Shown here: one piece after another, positions 6,392 through 15,646 of the stretch
Numbering within the stretch: the first letter of the stretch is position 1
Layout: the number at the start of each line of letters is the position of its first letter
Made by a program: the position numbers and the translations under genes
From: Actinomycetaceae bacterium
GTDB taxonomy: Bacteria; Actinomycetota; Actinomycetes; Actinomycetales; Actinomycetaceae
NCBI GenBank assembly: GCA_030524055.1
Contig: JAUNHH010000002.1
Location: forward strand, 11,862 to 63,085
Length of the DNA: 51,224 nucleotides
Reading direction: 5' to 3'
Notes under the pieces: generated by a model
Database searches by the model: none
The model's input: only the letters and a program-made list of their open reading frames with translations
Told to the model about the DNA's origin: nothing

Positions 6392-8668
6392 ATGAGTGAA
6401 TTCCCTTTCCAGGACCCTTCTCTCGACCCGGCTGAGCGTGCCCACGATCTTCTTGGGCGACTCACCCTTGAGGAAAAAGCTGGCCAGCTCACCCAGTATT
6501 TCTATTTCGGGGTTGAGCTGGAAGCGGGCGATGATGTCGATGTGGATTCGCTTCCCCCTGAAGTCCGCGTTTTTTATGATGCTCCACGCAAGGTCCTGGC
6601 CGCCCTGGACCGCGGTGGCGCAGGTTCCTTACTTTTCGTCAAAGACCCTGCTTTGCGCAATAACTTGCAGCGCCGCGCAATTGAAGGATCGCGCTTGGGG
6701 ATCCCTCTGATTTTTGCTTTTGACGTGATCCATGGGATGCGCACGATTTTCCCAGTTCCTATTGCTATGGCGGCGTCATGGGACCCTGCCGCTGCTGAAG
6801 CTGCCCAGAAGGTTGCGGCCCGCGAAGCTCGCGCGGTTGGTATTCGGTGGACTTTTGCCCCCATGATTGACATTGCTCGTGACCCCAGGTGGGGGCGGAT
6901 TATTGAAGGGGCGGGCGAAGACCCTGTTTTGGGGGCGGCAATGGCAGCCGCGCAGGTGCGTGGTTTCCAAGGAGACGGTGGGGAGGAGACCCTTTTTGCT
7001 GGACCAAAGCACTTTGCAGGGTACGGCGCAGCTTTGGGCGGAAGGGACTACGACGACGCTGACATTTCCGATTCGCAGCTCCATAATGTCTACTTAGAGC
7101 CATTTCTGGCAGCAATAGAGGCAGGCGCCGCCAATATTATGAGCGCCTACATGGATCTCAACGGCGTTCCAGCCTCAGGAAATAAGAATCTCCTGACCAC
7201 CATTTTGCGTAAGGAATTCCGTTTCGATGGGTGGGTGGTTTCTGACGCAAATGCGGTGAAATCTCTGGAGACCCAACATTTTGCGCGCAACGGAGCAGAT
7301 GCAGCTCAACGGGCTTTAGAAGCAGGCCTCGACATGGAAATGTGTATGTTTGACCCTGCCTATTCCCACCTGCCGGACCTCGTCAATAGCGGGAAACTTG
7401 ACGAGGCGCTGCTGGATCAGTCCGTTTTGCGTGTCTTGACAGCAAAATTTGCCTCTGGTGTTTTCGAGAATCCTTATATTGACGAAGATGCTGTGGATGC
7501 GGTGTGGTCCGCGCCTGCTCACCGCGAAGAATCGGCACGAATCGCGGAACGCACTTTTGTTCTCCTAGAAAATAACGGGGTCCTTCCTCTGGCAGCAGAT
7601 ACGAAGAAGATTGCCGTTATCGGGGACTTAGCGCAGTCCAAACGTGACATTGTTGGACCGTGGGTTTTCGCTCAGGACAACTCAGAGTCCGTGTCTGTGC
7701 TCGAAGGGATTCAGGCCCGCGCTGGTGACAATGTTGAGGTCGTCTACGAACGTGGTCTTGCCACAGCCCAGCGTGTTCACACCTCAATGTTTGATAATCA
7801 GGAAACCGATGACCTTCCTTCGACCCCGGAAGGCTTTGATGAGGATGCTGCCATCGACGCAGCTGTCAAAGCCGCTAAGGAAGCGGAAATCGCCATTGTC
7901 GTGGTTGGCCAAAACCAAAACATGATTGGCGAACGTGCTTCGGCGTCCACCTTGGACCTGCCGGGTCGGCAAAATGAATTGGTGGAGAAGGTGTCCGCCA
8001 CAGGGACCCCTGTTGTTGTGCTGGTAATGAGCGGGCGTCCATTGGATTTACGCCTGGTGAAAGACCACGCAGCAGCGATCCTGCAGATCTGGTACCCAGG
8101 CACTCGTGGTGGTGAGGCCGTAGCCCGCGTCCTCTTTGGAGATGTCAGCCCCGCTGGCCGATTGCCCTACACGTGGCCGCATCACGTCGGTCAGATTCCC
8201 ATCCACTATGCTCACTACCGGACTTTCCAGCCGGAAGAACAGCATCAGCGTTACTGGAATGAACAATTGTCGCTGCCCTTGTATCCCTTTGGATATGGCA
8301 AGTCCTATGCGACATTTGAGTATTCGCCACTGCGCGTACCAGAACGCATGGAAGCGGGTGACGTGGCGACTATCGGCGTGACAGTCACCAATACTTCTCC
8401 TGTGGATGCCGATGAGGTTGTCCAGCTCTATATTCACCAAAAGTGGGGCATGTCCACCCGGCCGATTCGTGAACTCAAAGGATTCCGCAGGGTCCATGTT
8501 CCCGCTGGTCAGAGCGTGGATGTTGAGTTTGAGCTTGGGCCAAAGCAACTGCAGTATTGGAGCGATGTGTCCCGCTTATGGGGTCAAGACAGTGATACTG
8601 AGATTGACATTGCCATCGGTGGTGATTCTCTTGCGGAGTTCAGTGCCACCATTGTCGTGAATGAATAA
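6392..8668 (+). CDS. bglX: glycoside hydrolase family 3 beta-glucosidase (BglX-like)
   Basis: A 758-residue GH3 enzyme that removes terminal beta-linked sugars. The three-domain layout is visible: a TIM-barrel with the substrate-binding KHFAGYGAALGGRDYDDADI and the nucleophile Asp285 in GWVVSDANAV; a C-terminal alpha/beta sandwich (about 390-620); and a fibronectin-III-like domain (about 650-758, ADEVVQLYIHQ). There is no signal peptide, unlike periplasmic E. coli BglX, so it probably acts in the cytoplasm on imported disaccharides. GAAGGA precedes ATG 6392. It stands alone, bounded upstream by the repeat array and downstream by a strong inverted-repeat hairpin. Exact linkage specificity cannot be predicted. 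Confidence 0.93.
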   Translation: MSEFPFQDPSLDPAERAHDLLGRLTLEEKAGQLTQYFYFGVELEAGDDVDVDSLPPEVRVFYDAPRKVLAALDRGGAGSLLFVKDPALRNNLQRRAIEGSRLGIPLIFAFDVIHGMRTIFPVPIAMAASWDPAAAEAAQKVAAREARAVGIRWTFAPMIDIARDPRWGRIIEGAGEDPVLGAAMAAAQVRGFQGDGGEETLFAGPKHFAGYGAALGGRDYDDADISDSQLHNVYLEPFLAAIEAGAANIMSAYMDLNGVPASGNKNLLTTILRKEFRFDGWVVSDANAVKSLETQHFARNGADAAQRALEAGLDMEMCMFDPAYSHLPDLVNSGKLDEALLDQSVLRVLTAKFASGVFENPYIDEDAVDAVWSAPAHREESARIAERTFVLLENNGVLPLAADTKKIAVIGDLAQSKRDIVGPWVFAQDNSESVSVLEGIQARAGDNVEVVYERGLATAQRVHTSMFDNQETDDLPSTPEGFDEDAAIDAAVKAAKEAEIAIVVVGQNQNMIGERASASTLDLPGRQNELVEKVSATGTPVVVLVMSGRPLDLRLVKDHAAAILQIWYPGTRGGEAVARVLFGDVSPAGRLPYTWPHHVGQIPIHYAHYRTFQPEEQHQRYWNEQLSLPLYPFGYGKSYATFEYSPLRVPERMEAGDVATIGVTVTNTSPVDADEVVQLYIHQKWGMSTRPIRELKGFRRVHVPAGQSVDVEFELGPKQLQYWSDVSRLWGQDSDTEIDIAIGGDSLAEFSATIVVNE

Positions 8669-8708
8669 GGATGCTTGGCTGGGGCCGCCATTTCGGCCAG
8701 CATCAATA

Positions 8709-8759
8709 GACGAGGGCGGGGTTATATCCCTTTAAAAGGGGAGGGGCCCCGCCCTCGTC
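8709..8759. terminator. hairpin terminator built from two 12-mer repeats
   Basis: GACGAGGGCGGGG at 8709-8721 and CCCCGCCCTCGTC at 8747-8759 are exact inverted copies (13-bp stem), with a second small inverted repeat CCCTTT/AAAGGG in the loop. Both arms contain perfect 12-mers (8710-8721 and 8747-8758). It lies 40 bases after the beta-glucosidase stop. Confidence 0.75.
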
Positions 8760-8834
8760 CCTACCTCCTGAGGTTTGCTGTTTGTGATCTGCGGAAAATA
8801 GGGCCATCTGTCCTAACCTAAGTGGGGGAGGGGG

Positions 8835-8855
8835 ACCCTGAGTGAAACTCAGGGT
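8835..8855. promoter_or_regulatory. perfect 9-bp inverted repeat upstream of the ABC fusion gene
   Basis: ACCCTGAGT (8835-8843) and ACTCAGGGT (8847-8855) are exact complements around a 3-base loop. The element lies about 95 bases before the preferred start (8951) of the ATPase-permease gene. It could be an operator or a leader hairpin; nothing in the sequence decides which. Confidence 0.45.
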
Positions 8856-8950
8856 AGGTCAGGGGTGAAATGGGGGGCGCCCCGAATGGAAGAGTTTGCC
8901 TGAGAAGCGCACACTGGAAAGGCAGCCCCACCATCCGAAAGGACTTTCCC

Positions 8951-11900
8951 TTGCTGGAATTGCGCGAGATCACCAAGGCGTATACAACCGCATCCCTGAC
9001 CCAGACAGCCCTTAACCAGGTCAGCGTGGCTTTCAGGGATAACGAGTTTGTCGCCATTCTTGGGCAATCAGGCTCAGGGAAAACCACCATGCTTAATGTT
9101 ATTGGTGGCCTTGACCATTTCGATTCGGGTGACCTTGTTATTGATGGAATCTCTACCCGCGACTTTAAAAATCGTGATTGGGATACCTATCGGAATAACC
9201 GTATTGGCTTTGTTTTCCAGTCCTATAACCTGATTCCGCACCAAACAGTTTTATCCAATGTGGAATTGGCATTAACCCTGTCAGGGGTAGGGCGGGCAGA
9301 AAGACAGAGTCGTGCAAAAGATGCGCTTACGCGCGTTGGTCTAGCTGACCACATCCATAAGAAACCTAATCAGCTTTCAGGTGGGCAAATGCAGCGTGTC
9401 GCCATTGCCCGTGCCTTAGTGAATGACCCGGAAATCCTTCTCGCAGATGAGCCAACCGGCGCCCTAGATTCCTCAACCTCCGTGCAGGTGATGGACCTTC
9501 TCAAGGAGGTTGCTAAAGACCGTCTGGTCATTATGGTCACCCACAATCCGGAGTTGGCTCACCGCTATGCCACGCGCATTGTGGAGTTAGCTGATGGCCA
9601 GATTATTGCCGATACCGCGCCTTTTATTCCGGGCACAGAGGAGATGCGTGTGGCGCGCGAAGCTCGACGCACCTCCATGAGTTTCCTGACAGCCCTGTCT
9701 TTGTCATTTACGAATCTCATGACCAAGAAGGGGCGTACACTCATGACCTCCTTCGCTGGTTCTATTGGCATTATTGGTATTGCCGCTATTCTCGCACTTG
9801 CTAATGGTGTGAATGCTTATATTGATCGTACCGAAGAAGAAATGCTGAACTCCTATCCGCTTGTCATTCGCCGTTCTAATGTCGATATGACATCCATGCT
9901 GGGAGCTTTCGGTGGGGCGCAGGGAAATAATGGTGATGCGAAAAATGCTTCGGATACCCAGGCGAAAAATGGCGCAGGAGCAGATGGGGCAGCGTCAGGT
10001 GGGCTCACATCCTCCAATGAATTAGAGAAGGTTCTTGGCTCCCTGTCAGAAAATGACCTCAAGGCGCTGCGCACCTATTTCTCAGCGAATGGCGGCAATA
10101 TTGACGAGCAGGTGCGCGCCATTGAATATAACTATGATGTGACCCCGCAGATTTATTTACCTGACCGTGGTAAAGGAAAAGAGCCAGAGAGGGTCAACCC
10201 TTCCTCGCTTTTAGAGGATGTGAAAATGCCTGCGGGCCTTCCGCCGGTATTTAGCCAAAACCTCACCATCGAAGCCTTTAGTGAGCTCCCCTCAGAAAGC
10301 GCTATCTATAGCGAGGACTATATTGTCGAAACTGGCCGTTGGCCCGATAAAGCCAATGAGCTCGTCCTTGTCCTGCCACAGGATGGCGAAGTGAGCGACG
10401 TCTTTGAATTCTCCCTAGGACTGCGTGACTCCAAGGAAATCCAATCCATGGTGGATGCCAGCAACAAGGACGCTGCCCAATCTGATACACAGGCGCAGTC
10501 AGCGGATGGCCAAAGTGGCTCCCAAAGCGCAGAATCCGCGCAATCGGTAGCGCCGCGAAAATACACCTATGAGGATATCCTCGCTGTTGAATACCGTTTA
10601 GTAGATATCAGCGGATTTTACGATTGGGATAAAGAACGCGGTATTTGGGCCGACCATTCCGACGATAAAAAGCGGACCGCTGACCTGGTAGCCAAAGGTG
10701 AAAAACTCAATATCGTCGGCATTATGCGCACCAAACCTGGAGTTGATGCCCCATCGCTGCAGGCAGGCCTGTATTACACCGATAAACTCACCGAACATGT
10801 CATGAGTAAGGCCGCACAGTCTAAGATCGTGCAGGAACAGCGGAAGAATCCGAAGCGCAATGTCTTTACTGGCAAGGACTTCCCCCAGTCTGCTTCAAGC
10901 GATCCACTAGCGGGCTTCGATATGGCGTCCCTTTTCACTATTGACGAGGCAAAAATCCAATCCGCCTTCAGTATTGATGAAGCAGCCCTCAGTGAAGCAA
11001 TGGGTGACATTGACCTGTCAGGGATGGATCTGAGCGGTCTGGAATCTATCCCCATGGAAGCTCCCGCCATGGATCTGTCTTCCTTGGACCTGTCGAATAT
11101 TGATCTGTCGAAGGTGAATGCCTCCAGCGTTAATGCCGATTCTCTCCAATCCCAATTCCCTCAGTTATCCAATGTGGATTGGAATAAGACAGTAAATGAC
11201 GCATTAGCTGACGGCGCGATCAAACAGGACGCAGGCCCAGCGCTATCCGGTCTGTCCCAAGAACTCGCCCAGGGCTTTATGCAATACCAAGCCGCAAATA
11301 CGGGCTCGGGCAAAGACCCCAATGCTCTGGCAGTGGAGTACTTTTCCACAGAACCAGTGACGAAACGCATCCAGGAAGTCCTCAGTGGCCCTGAAGTCAT
11401 TGACCGCGAAAAAATTGGCGCTAACCTGACGAAATCCCTGGGCAATGACCCCGCAGTTCAGGCTGCAGGTGATGCCGTTGCTGATCAGATTGTTAAGGTC
11501 CTGGTCCAAGAGGTGGGTACCTATGTCGGTGACACCATTTCCAATGCGATTTCCTCCCAAATCCAGCAGATGATGACCGCGTATATGGGTCAGATGATGC
11601 AGACCCTAGAGCAGGAAATCTCTGCTCAAATGGAAAAGGCAGCTGCCAATATGGGTGAGGCCTTTACTGGCGCTATGAAAGTCGATGAGAAAGCCATTAG
11701 TGAAGCCTTCAGTATGAATAAGGAAGGCGCTGATCTGACGGCAATCTTTACCTCAATGATGTCCGCTCAAAGGGATTCCTATGAGAGTAATTTGGCTAAA
11801 TTGGGTTATGCGGAGGTAGAAAATCCCTCGACTATCGCTATTTACCCGCATTCTTTCCAGGCCAAAGAGAATGTCAAAACCATTCTTGCTGACTACAATA

Positions 11901-12397
11901 GCGCCCAACAGGACGCTGGATATGAAAAGCGTGTCATCCAATATAACGACATGGTTGGCCTGGTGATGTCTCAGGTGACCAATATTGTCGGAGCTGTCAC
12001 CTCAATGCTCATTGCCTTTGTAGGGATTTCCCTTGTGGTCTCATCAATTATGATCGGCATTATTACCTACATTTCCGTCCTCGAACGTAAGAAGGAAATC
12101 GGTATCTTGCGCTCTATTGGTGCCTCACGAGGTGATATTCGCTCGGTGTTTAATGCCGAAACCGTTCTGATTGGCCTACTTGCAGGACTTCTTGGTGTGG
12201 TCATTACGTACCTCCTGACGATTCCTGCCAACATTATTGTCGCCAACATTCTCAATATCGAAAATATTGCCCAGCTTCCTATTCTTGCGGCGATGCTGCT
12301 GATTGTGATTTCTGTTGGCCTGACCTTTATGGCTGGACTCTTACCCGCAGGTAAGGCAGCAAAGTCTGATCCAGTCGAAGCTTTGCGATCAGAGTGA
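8951..12397 (+). CDS. ABC transporter fusion: MacB-type ATPase plus FtsX-like permease with a very long extracytoplasmic domain
   Basis: An 1148-residue protein combining both transporter halves. Residues ~1-225 are a LolD/MacB-type ATPase: [11 protein letters not shown]-loop [42 protein letters not shown] first membrane helix follows ([17 protein letters not shown], ~residues 275-295), then ~730 extracytoplasmic residues, then three C-terminal helices with the FtsX signature [19 protein letters not shown]. The external domain is rich in Ser, Asp and Gln and includes a run of DLSxL/DLSxID steps at ~684-731 that resembles a short beta-solenoid. I prefer TTG 8951, preceded by AAAGGA; ATG 8870 would add 27 residues. 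MacB-like proteins couple ATP use to periplasmic or wall-side work rather than classic transport. The substrate is unknown. It is a lone gene. Confidence 0.88.
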   Translation: MLELREITKAYTTASLTQTALNQVSVAFRDNEFVAILGQSGSGKTTMLNVIGGLDHFDSGDLVIDGISTRDFKNRDWDTYRNNRIGFVFQSYNLIPHQTVLSNVELALTLSGVGRAERQSRAKDALTRVGLADHIHKKPNQLSGGQMQRVAIARALVNDPEILLADEPTGALDSSTSVQVMDLLKEVAKDRLVIMVTHNPELAHRYATRIVELADGQIIADTAPFIPGTEEMRVAREARRTSMSFLTALSLSFTNLMTKKGRTLMTSFAGSIGIIGIAAILALANGVNAYIDRTEEEMLNSYPLVIRRSNVDMTSMLGAFGGAQGNNGDAKNASDTQAKNGAGADGAASGGLTSSNELEKVLGSLSENDLKALRTYFSANGGNIDEQVRAIEYNYDVTPQIYLPDRGKGKEPERVNPSSLLEDVKMPAGLPPVFSQNLTIEAFSELPSESAIYSEDYIVETGRWPDKANELVLVLPQDGEVSDVFEFSLGLRDSKEIQSMVDASNKDAAQSDTQAQSADGQSGSQSAESAQSVAPRKYTYEDILAVEYRLVDISGFYDWDKERGIWADHSDDKKRTADLVAKGEKLNIVGIMRTKPGVDAPSLQAGLYYTDKLTEHVMSKAAQSKIVQEQRKNPKRNVFTGKDFPQSASSDPLAGFDMASLFTIDEAKIQSAFSIDEAALSEAMGDIDLSGMDLSGLESIPMEAPAMDLSSLDLSNIDLSKVNASSVNADSLQSQFPQLSNVDWNKTVNDALADGAIKQDAGPALSGLSQELAQGFMQYQAANTGSGKDPNALAVEYFSTEPVTKRIQEVLSGPEVIDREKIGANLTKSLGNDPAVQAAGDAVADQIVKVLVQEVGTYVGDTISNAISSQIQQMMTAYMGQMMQTLEQEISAQMEKAAANMGEAFTGAMKVDEKAISEAFSMNKEGADLTAIFTSMMSAQRDSYESNLAKLGYAEVENPSTIAIYPHSFQAKENVKTILADYNSAQQDAGYEKRVIQYNDMVGLVMSQVTNIVGAVTSMLIAFVGISLVVSSIMIGIITYISVLERKKEIGILRSIGASRGDIRSVFNAETVLIGLLAGLLGVVITYLLTIPANIIVANILNIENIAQLPILAAMLLIVISVGLTFMAGLLPAGKAAKSDPVEALRSE

Positions 12398-12454
12398 GAC
12401 ACTATGACTCACCTATCATGTGCGCCAATTATCAACCCCCTTTAAGGTGTAACC

Positions 12455-13198
12455 ATGAGTCATGATGATCCCTCCACCCTGCGCGCCAGTGACTTTTCTG
12501 CCCTTGCCGCCTCGCGCTTTTCCACCCGTGATTTTCTTTCTGACCCCGTGCCCGAGGAAATCCTTCAGGAGATTCTCAGCGATGCCACCACGGCGCCAAG
12601 TTGGTCAAATACCCGCCCCTACAAACTTGCCTTGGCAGTGGGCGAAAACGCCGAGCGTCTGCGCAGGTTATACACCGCAGAATTTGAGCGTGTAATCCCC
12701 CTGACGCATAAGTCGCGTCGCCCACTCATCAAAATGATTCTGCAGGGCGCAGTGCCTGATGGGGACTATGGGGCGTGGAAAACCTATCCTGCGGATCTTA
12801 TTCCCCGCTCCCAAGCAGTCGGCAAAGCCCTTTACACCCACCTCAATATTGCTCGTGAAGACCGTGAAGCTCGCGACGAGGCAATGCGCGCCAACTTCCG
12901 GGCCTTTAATGCCCCAGTTATTGGCCTGGTATTAACCCACAAGAAATTCCCCTATATGTCGCAACTCGATGCGGGCCTCATGCTGCAGACGCTTTTCCTC
13001 TCAGCAAAAGCCCACGGAGTTGACTCTTGTGCATTAGGAGGTTTGGCTACCTGGCGCCGGGTCGCTGCCCAGGTCTTTGAATTGCCAGATAATTACGGCA
13101 TTATCACGGGTTTTGCGTTGGGCTACGCTTCGGATGCGCATGTGAATTCTTTCCGCGCGCAGCGTCCCCCAATTGAGATGGTCCCGCCTCGTTTTTAG
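12455..13198 (+). CDS. nitroreductase-family flavoprotein
   Basis: A 247-residue FMN-dependent oxidoreductase of the nitroreductase superfamily. Typical features are the early Arg-rich motif SRFSTRDFLSDPVPEEIL, the SWSNTRPYKLALAVG segment that contacts FMN, the Gly-rich mid-section, and GVDSCALGGLATWRR near the C-terminal FMN-binding part. Relatives reduce nitroaromatics, quinones or flavins with NAD(P)H. AAGGTG lies just upstream of ATG 12455. It converges on the NADAR gene and shares a hairpin with it. Confidence 0.88.
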   Translation: MSHDDPSTLRASDFSALAASRFSTRDFLSDPVPEEILQEILSDATTAPSWSNTRPYKLALAVGENAERLRRLYTAEFERVIPLTHKSRRPLIKMILQGAVPDGDYGAWKTYPADLIPRSQAVGKALYTHLNIAREDREARDEAMRANFRAFNAPVIGLVLTHKKFPYMSQLDAGLMLQTLFLSAKAHGVDSCALGGLATWRRVAAQVFELPDNYGIITGFALGYASDAHVNSFRAQRPPIEMVPPRF

Positions 13199-13210
13199 GC
13201 GGCATATCGC

Positions 13211-13245
13211 ACCGCGGGAAGCGAATACTTCCGCTAAAACGCGGT
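13211..13245. terminator. shared hairpin between convergent genes
   Basis: Nested inverted repeats: outer ACCGCG (13211-13216) with CGCGGT (13240-13245), inner GGAAG (13217-13221) with CTTCC (13228-13232). It begins 13 bases after the nitroreductase stop and touches the stop of the leftward NADAR gene, so it probably ends both transcripts. Confidence 0.55.
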
Positions 13246-13811
13246 TAATCAGAAGAAGCTAAACGTTTCCTCGCCTCCATCAGAGCAAAACCCAGCAGAT
13301 TGCTTCCGCGCCATCGGGCTGGGTTTTGTGCATTCTCATTGTCTTTACCCATACCGATTCCCCACACACGATCCCTGGGGGCTGCTTCAACAAGGACTTT
13401 CTTTCCTGTCGCTAAAAGGAAATCGCGCAACTCGGGGGTCGAGGAAAACTTCGCGACAGACCCGGCAACGACAATCTCAAAACACTCCTGCCCCCATACA
13501 TCAGGATCAAAAGGGGTGACTTTCCGGCCCAGCTGTTTTGCTGCGGCAGGGGAGGGGGCCTGAAGAATCTGCTCAGCAATAGCATCATCGCCAAAAAGCG
13601 TGGCTTTGCGCCACATCATGTAATGCTCGGCAGTAGGAAAATGGTGGCCATCAACAGTAAAAGGTGCCGTCCACCATTGACTTAAACAGGCCCGTGTCAA
13701 TTCGCCATTGGGGCTGGGTTGGTGGCCAAAGAAAAAGAGATAGTCCGGTTTCTTTCCAGCATTAACTGCCCGTTGTAATTCTTCTACGCTGCGCGCATCC
13801 TCAGGTTTCAT
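13245..13811 (-). CDS. ybiA: NADAR-family protein (YbiA/DUF1768)
   Basis: A 188-residue protein of the NADAR fold. Family motifs are clear: FFFGHQPSPNGELT with LSQWW, the TAEHYMMWRKATLFGD helix, VWGIGMGKDNENAQNPARWRGSNLLG and a terminal LMEARKRL. Family members are N-glycosidases: plant/bacterial YbiA-like enzymes act on early riboflavin-pathway intermediates, and others remove ADP-ribose from guanine in DNA. Which activity applies here cannot be told. The start ATG at 13811 has CAGGA upstream. It is convergent with the nitroreductase. Confidence 0.9.
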   Translation of the reverse strand: MKPEDARSVEELQRAVNAGKKPDYLFFFGHQPSPNGELTRACLSQWWTAPFTVDGHHFPTAEHYMMWRKATLFGDDAIAEQILQAPSPAAAKQLGRKVTPFDPDVWGQECFEIVVAGSVAKFSSTPELRDFLLATGKKVLVEAAPRDRVWGIGMGKDNENAQNPARWRGSNLLGFALMEARKRLASSD

Positions 13812-13855
13812 GGGACAATCCTGTCATCTATCGCGCCTTAGTCCCAGGGGAATAG

Positions 13856-13867
13856 ACGAGGGCGGGG
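13856..13867 (+). repeat. 12-mer repeat ACGAGGGCGGGG, intergenic
   Basis: Perfect single copy, followed by T, between the leftward NADAR gene and the rightward zinc-ribbon gene, i.e. in a divergent promoter region rather than at a gene end. No inverted partner is nearby, so it cannot serve as a hairpin here. Confidence 0.85.
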
Positions 13868-13898
13868 TCGCAACTTTGATACACGCAAAAGGGAACCC

Positions 13899-14537
13899 AT
13901 GTCTATTCGCCGCACCCCTGAACAGAATATTACCGATATTCGCCGTTACATTGAGGCCGGACAATGGCTACGCGCTAAATCCCTCTACGCTAGATTGCCG
14001 CTGTCATTTCGCCAGCGTTACCGCGATTTATGGGAAGAAGCGGATGTGCTCACCCGGGAAATGACTGCTCTGGATGTACGGCACCAACCCCAAGAAGGCT
14101 CTTGGGGACTGTTCTCTTATGAGATTCTTGTTCACTGCCCACAGTGCCATAAACCTGGCCGTATTAGTCGGCAGGGATATAGGAAAGGGAGGGAATATTA
14201 CTGTGTTTTCTCCTGCCTTCATTGCGGCACCATAAAAGATGAACGTCCGCGTCGCTTTGCAGCGGCGGACTATCCAACGGATGGCTATTTTGGTTTCGAG
14301 ATTGTCCTGAAAACTCGTACGCGCCATGGATGGCTGTGGGTCTATAACCAGGATCATTTAGCGGAAATGCGGGCTTTTCTTTATGCGCGCTTGCGTGAAC
14401 CTATTCCCGGTGAAACCTCACGCGCATGTTGTACCTACAATACGAATTGGGCGTCGCGCCTACCAACCTGGATTACCTCGGGCAAAAATAGAGAGGAAAT
14501 CTGGCGTGCCTTAGAGCGTATCTCCGCCCTCGTATAA
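13899..14537 (+). CDS. uncharacterised zinc-ribbon protein
   Basis: A 212-residue soluble protein I cannot assign. It has a helical N-terminus with a TPEQNITDIRRYIEAG start, then a putative zinc ribbon made by CPQC (about residue 83) and CLHC (about residue 108), and an aromatic-rich C-terminal half (GYFGFEIVLKTRTRHGWLWVYNQDH). There is no signal peptide or membrane segment. AAAGGGA precedes ATG 13899. It is 38 bases upstream of tatD and could share its transcript. The last codons (SALV) are written by a one-mismatch copy of the 12-mer repeat (14522-14533). Zinc-ribbon proteins often bind nucleic acid or partner proteins, but no function is claimed. Confidence 0.8.
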   Translation: MSIRRTPEQNITDIRRYIEAGQWLRAKSLYARLPLSFRQRYRDLWEEADVLTREMTALDVRHQPQEGSWGLFSYEILVHCPQCHKPGRISRQGYRKGREYYCVFSCLHCGTIKDERPRRFAAADYPTDGYFGFEIVLKTRTRHGWLWVYNQDHLAEMRAFLYARLREPIPGETSRACCTYNTNWASRLPTWITSGKNREEIWRALERISALV

Positions 14538-14575
14538 ATCGTGTAAACGTCACCTGGCACGTTAAGCTCAGCTAA

Positions 14576-15490
14576 GTGAGTAAACGTAAACCTCGTGTAT
14601 GGCCACAAACCCCTGAGCAATTAGCAGGCCCCGTCCTCGACAATCACACTCATCTACCTGTCCACGAAAAGCAGATTCCTCATGCCAATGGACAGCGCCT
14701 GTCCTTAGATGAGCAAATCGCGCGTGCCCAGGCAGCCAATGTCACCCGTATGGTCAGTTGCGCCTGCGATGTCCCCGATTTTGACCCCATGATTGCCGTT
14801 GCCCGCACCTACCCCATGGTGCGCATCGCCCTTGCCTTGCATCCCAATGAGGCAGCTCTCCATGCGGGTGCAGCAGACCCATCCCCTGATGGGCTCACTC
14901 CGCAGGCACGCCCCCACCATGCCCAACCATTGGATGAGGCTATTGCCGAAGTGGAATCGCGACTATCGGATCCACTGGTAATTGCTGTGGGGGAAACGGG
15001 ACTGGATTATTTCCGCACCGCCGAAGCGGGCCGGGCAGCTCAAGCCGAGTCCTTCCGCGCTCACCTGGCTCTTGCTGGCGCAGCTGGAATGCCCCTACAA
15101 ATTCACGACCGGGATGCCCACGCTGACACCCTGCAGATTCTGCGCGAATCAGCCAGGCCTGACCACCCCATTATTTTCCATTGCTTTTCTGGCGACGCTG
15201 AAATGGCACAGGAATTAGCCGCTCACGGATGGTATGCCTCCTTTGCAGGGCCGCTGACCTACCCCGCCAATGAGGATTTACGCGCCGCATTGCGCGTCCT
15301 CCCACGAGAACTCGTCCTTGTTGAAACAGACGCCCCGTACCTGACGCCTGTCCCTGAACGTGGCAACCCCAACGCCTCCTACGTCATGGCCCATACCGTC
15401 CGCGAAATCGCGCGCTTGTGGGAAATAGACGAGGCCGGGGCGTGTCATCAGTTGGAAGAGAACTCCACTGCTGTCTACGGCCAATGGTGA
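14576..15490 (+). CDS. tatD: TatD-family metal-dependent hydrolase (DNase)
   Basis: A 304-residue TIM-barrel hydrolase. The metal ligands and family signatures are all present: DNHTHLP near the N-terminus, AVGETGLDYFR, QIHDRDA, FHCFSGDAEM and ETDAPYLTPVP. Such proteins are 3'-5' exonucleases and occur next to rpfB and rsmA in many actinobacteria, as here. The start GTG 14576 has only a weak ribosome site. A one-mismatch 12-mer copy (15429-15440) lies in the coding sequence. The insertion at residues ~95-120 (Pro/His-rich, DPSPDGLTPQARPHH) makes it slightly longer than typical TatD. Confidence 0.93.
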   Translation: MSKRKPRVWPQTPEQLAGPVLDNHTHLPVHEKQIPHANGQRLSLDEQIARAQAANVTRMVSCACDVPDFDPMIAVARTYPMVRIALALHPNEAALHAGAADPSPDGLTPQARPHHAQPLDEAIAEVESRLSDPLVIAVGETGLDYFRTAEAGRAAQAESFRAHLALAGAAGMPLQIHDRDAHADTLQILRESARPDHPIIFHCFSGDAEMAQELAAHGWYASFAGPLTYPANEDLRAALRVLPRELVLVETDAPYLTPVPERGNPNASYVMAHTVREIARLWEIDEAGACHQLEENSTAVYGQW

Positions 15491-15545
15491 CCTGGGAAAA
15501 CGGCGTATTTCCTTGTGCAACCCGCCACGCGGCCTCGCTTCTTGT

Positions 15546-15561
15546 GTTACCGATTCGTTAC
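15546..15561 (+). promoter_or_regulatory. MtrA-type binding site upstream of rpfB
   Basis: GTTAC (15546-15550) and GTTAC (15557-15561) are separated by exactly six bases. A GTTAC-N6-GTTAC direct repeat is the published consensus for the actinobacterial response regulator MtrA, and rpfB is a known MtrA target in mycobacteria. The site lies about 85 bases before the rpfB start codon, a usual promoter position. The two repeats are extended to GTTACCG. Confidence 0.65.
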
Positions 15562-15646
15562 CGTAGGTGATGTCAGAGCGTGTACGGCCGCAGCCCTTTC
15601 CGGGCAGAATGAATGAACACACGCTTCCTGCAACGTCTGGAGACCT

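Noticed and set aside
15491-15646. A ydaO (cyclic di-AMP) riboswitch before rpfB, as in some actinobacteria
   Set aside because: The 156-base leader is too short and lacks a convincing ydaO fold; the GTTAC repeats explain regulation better.
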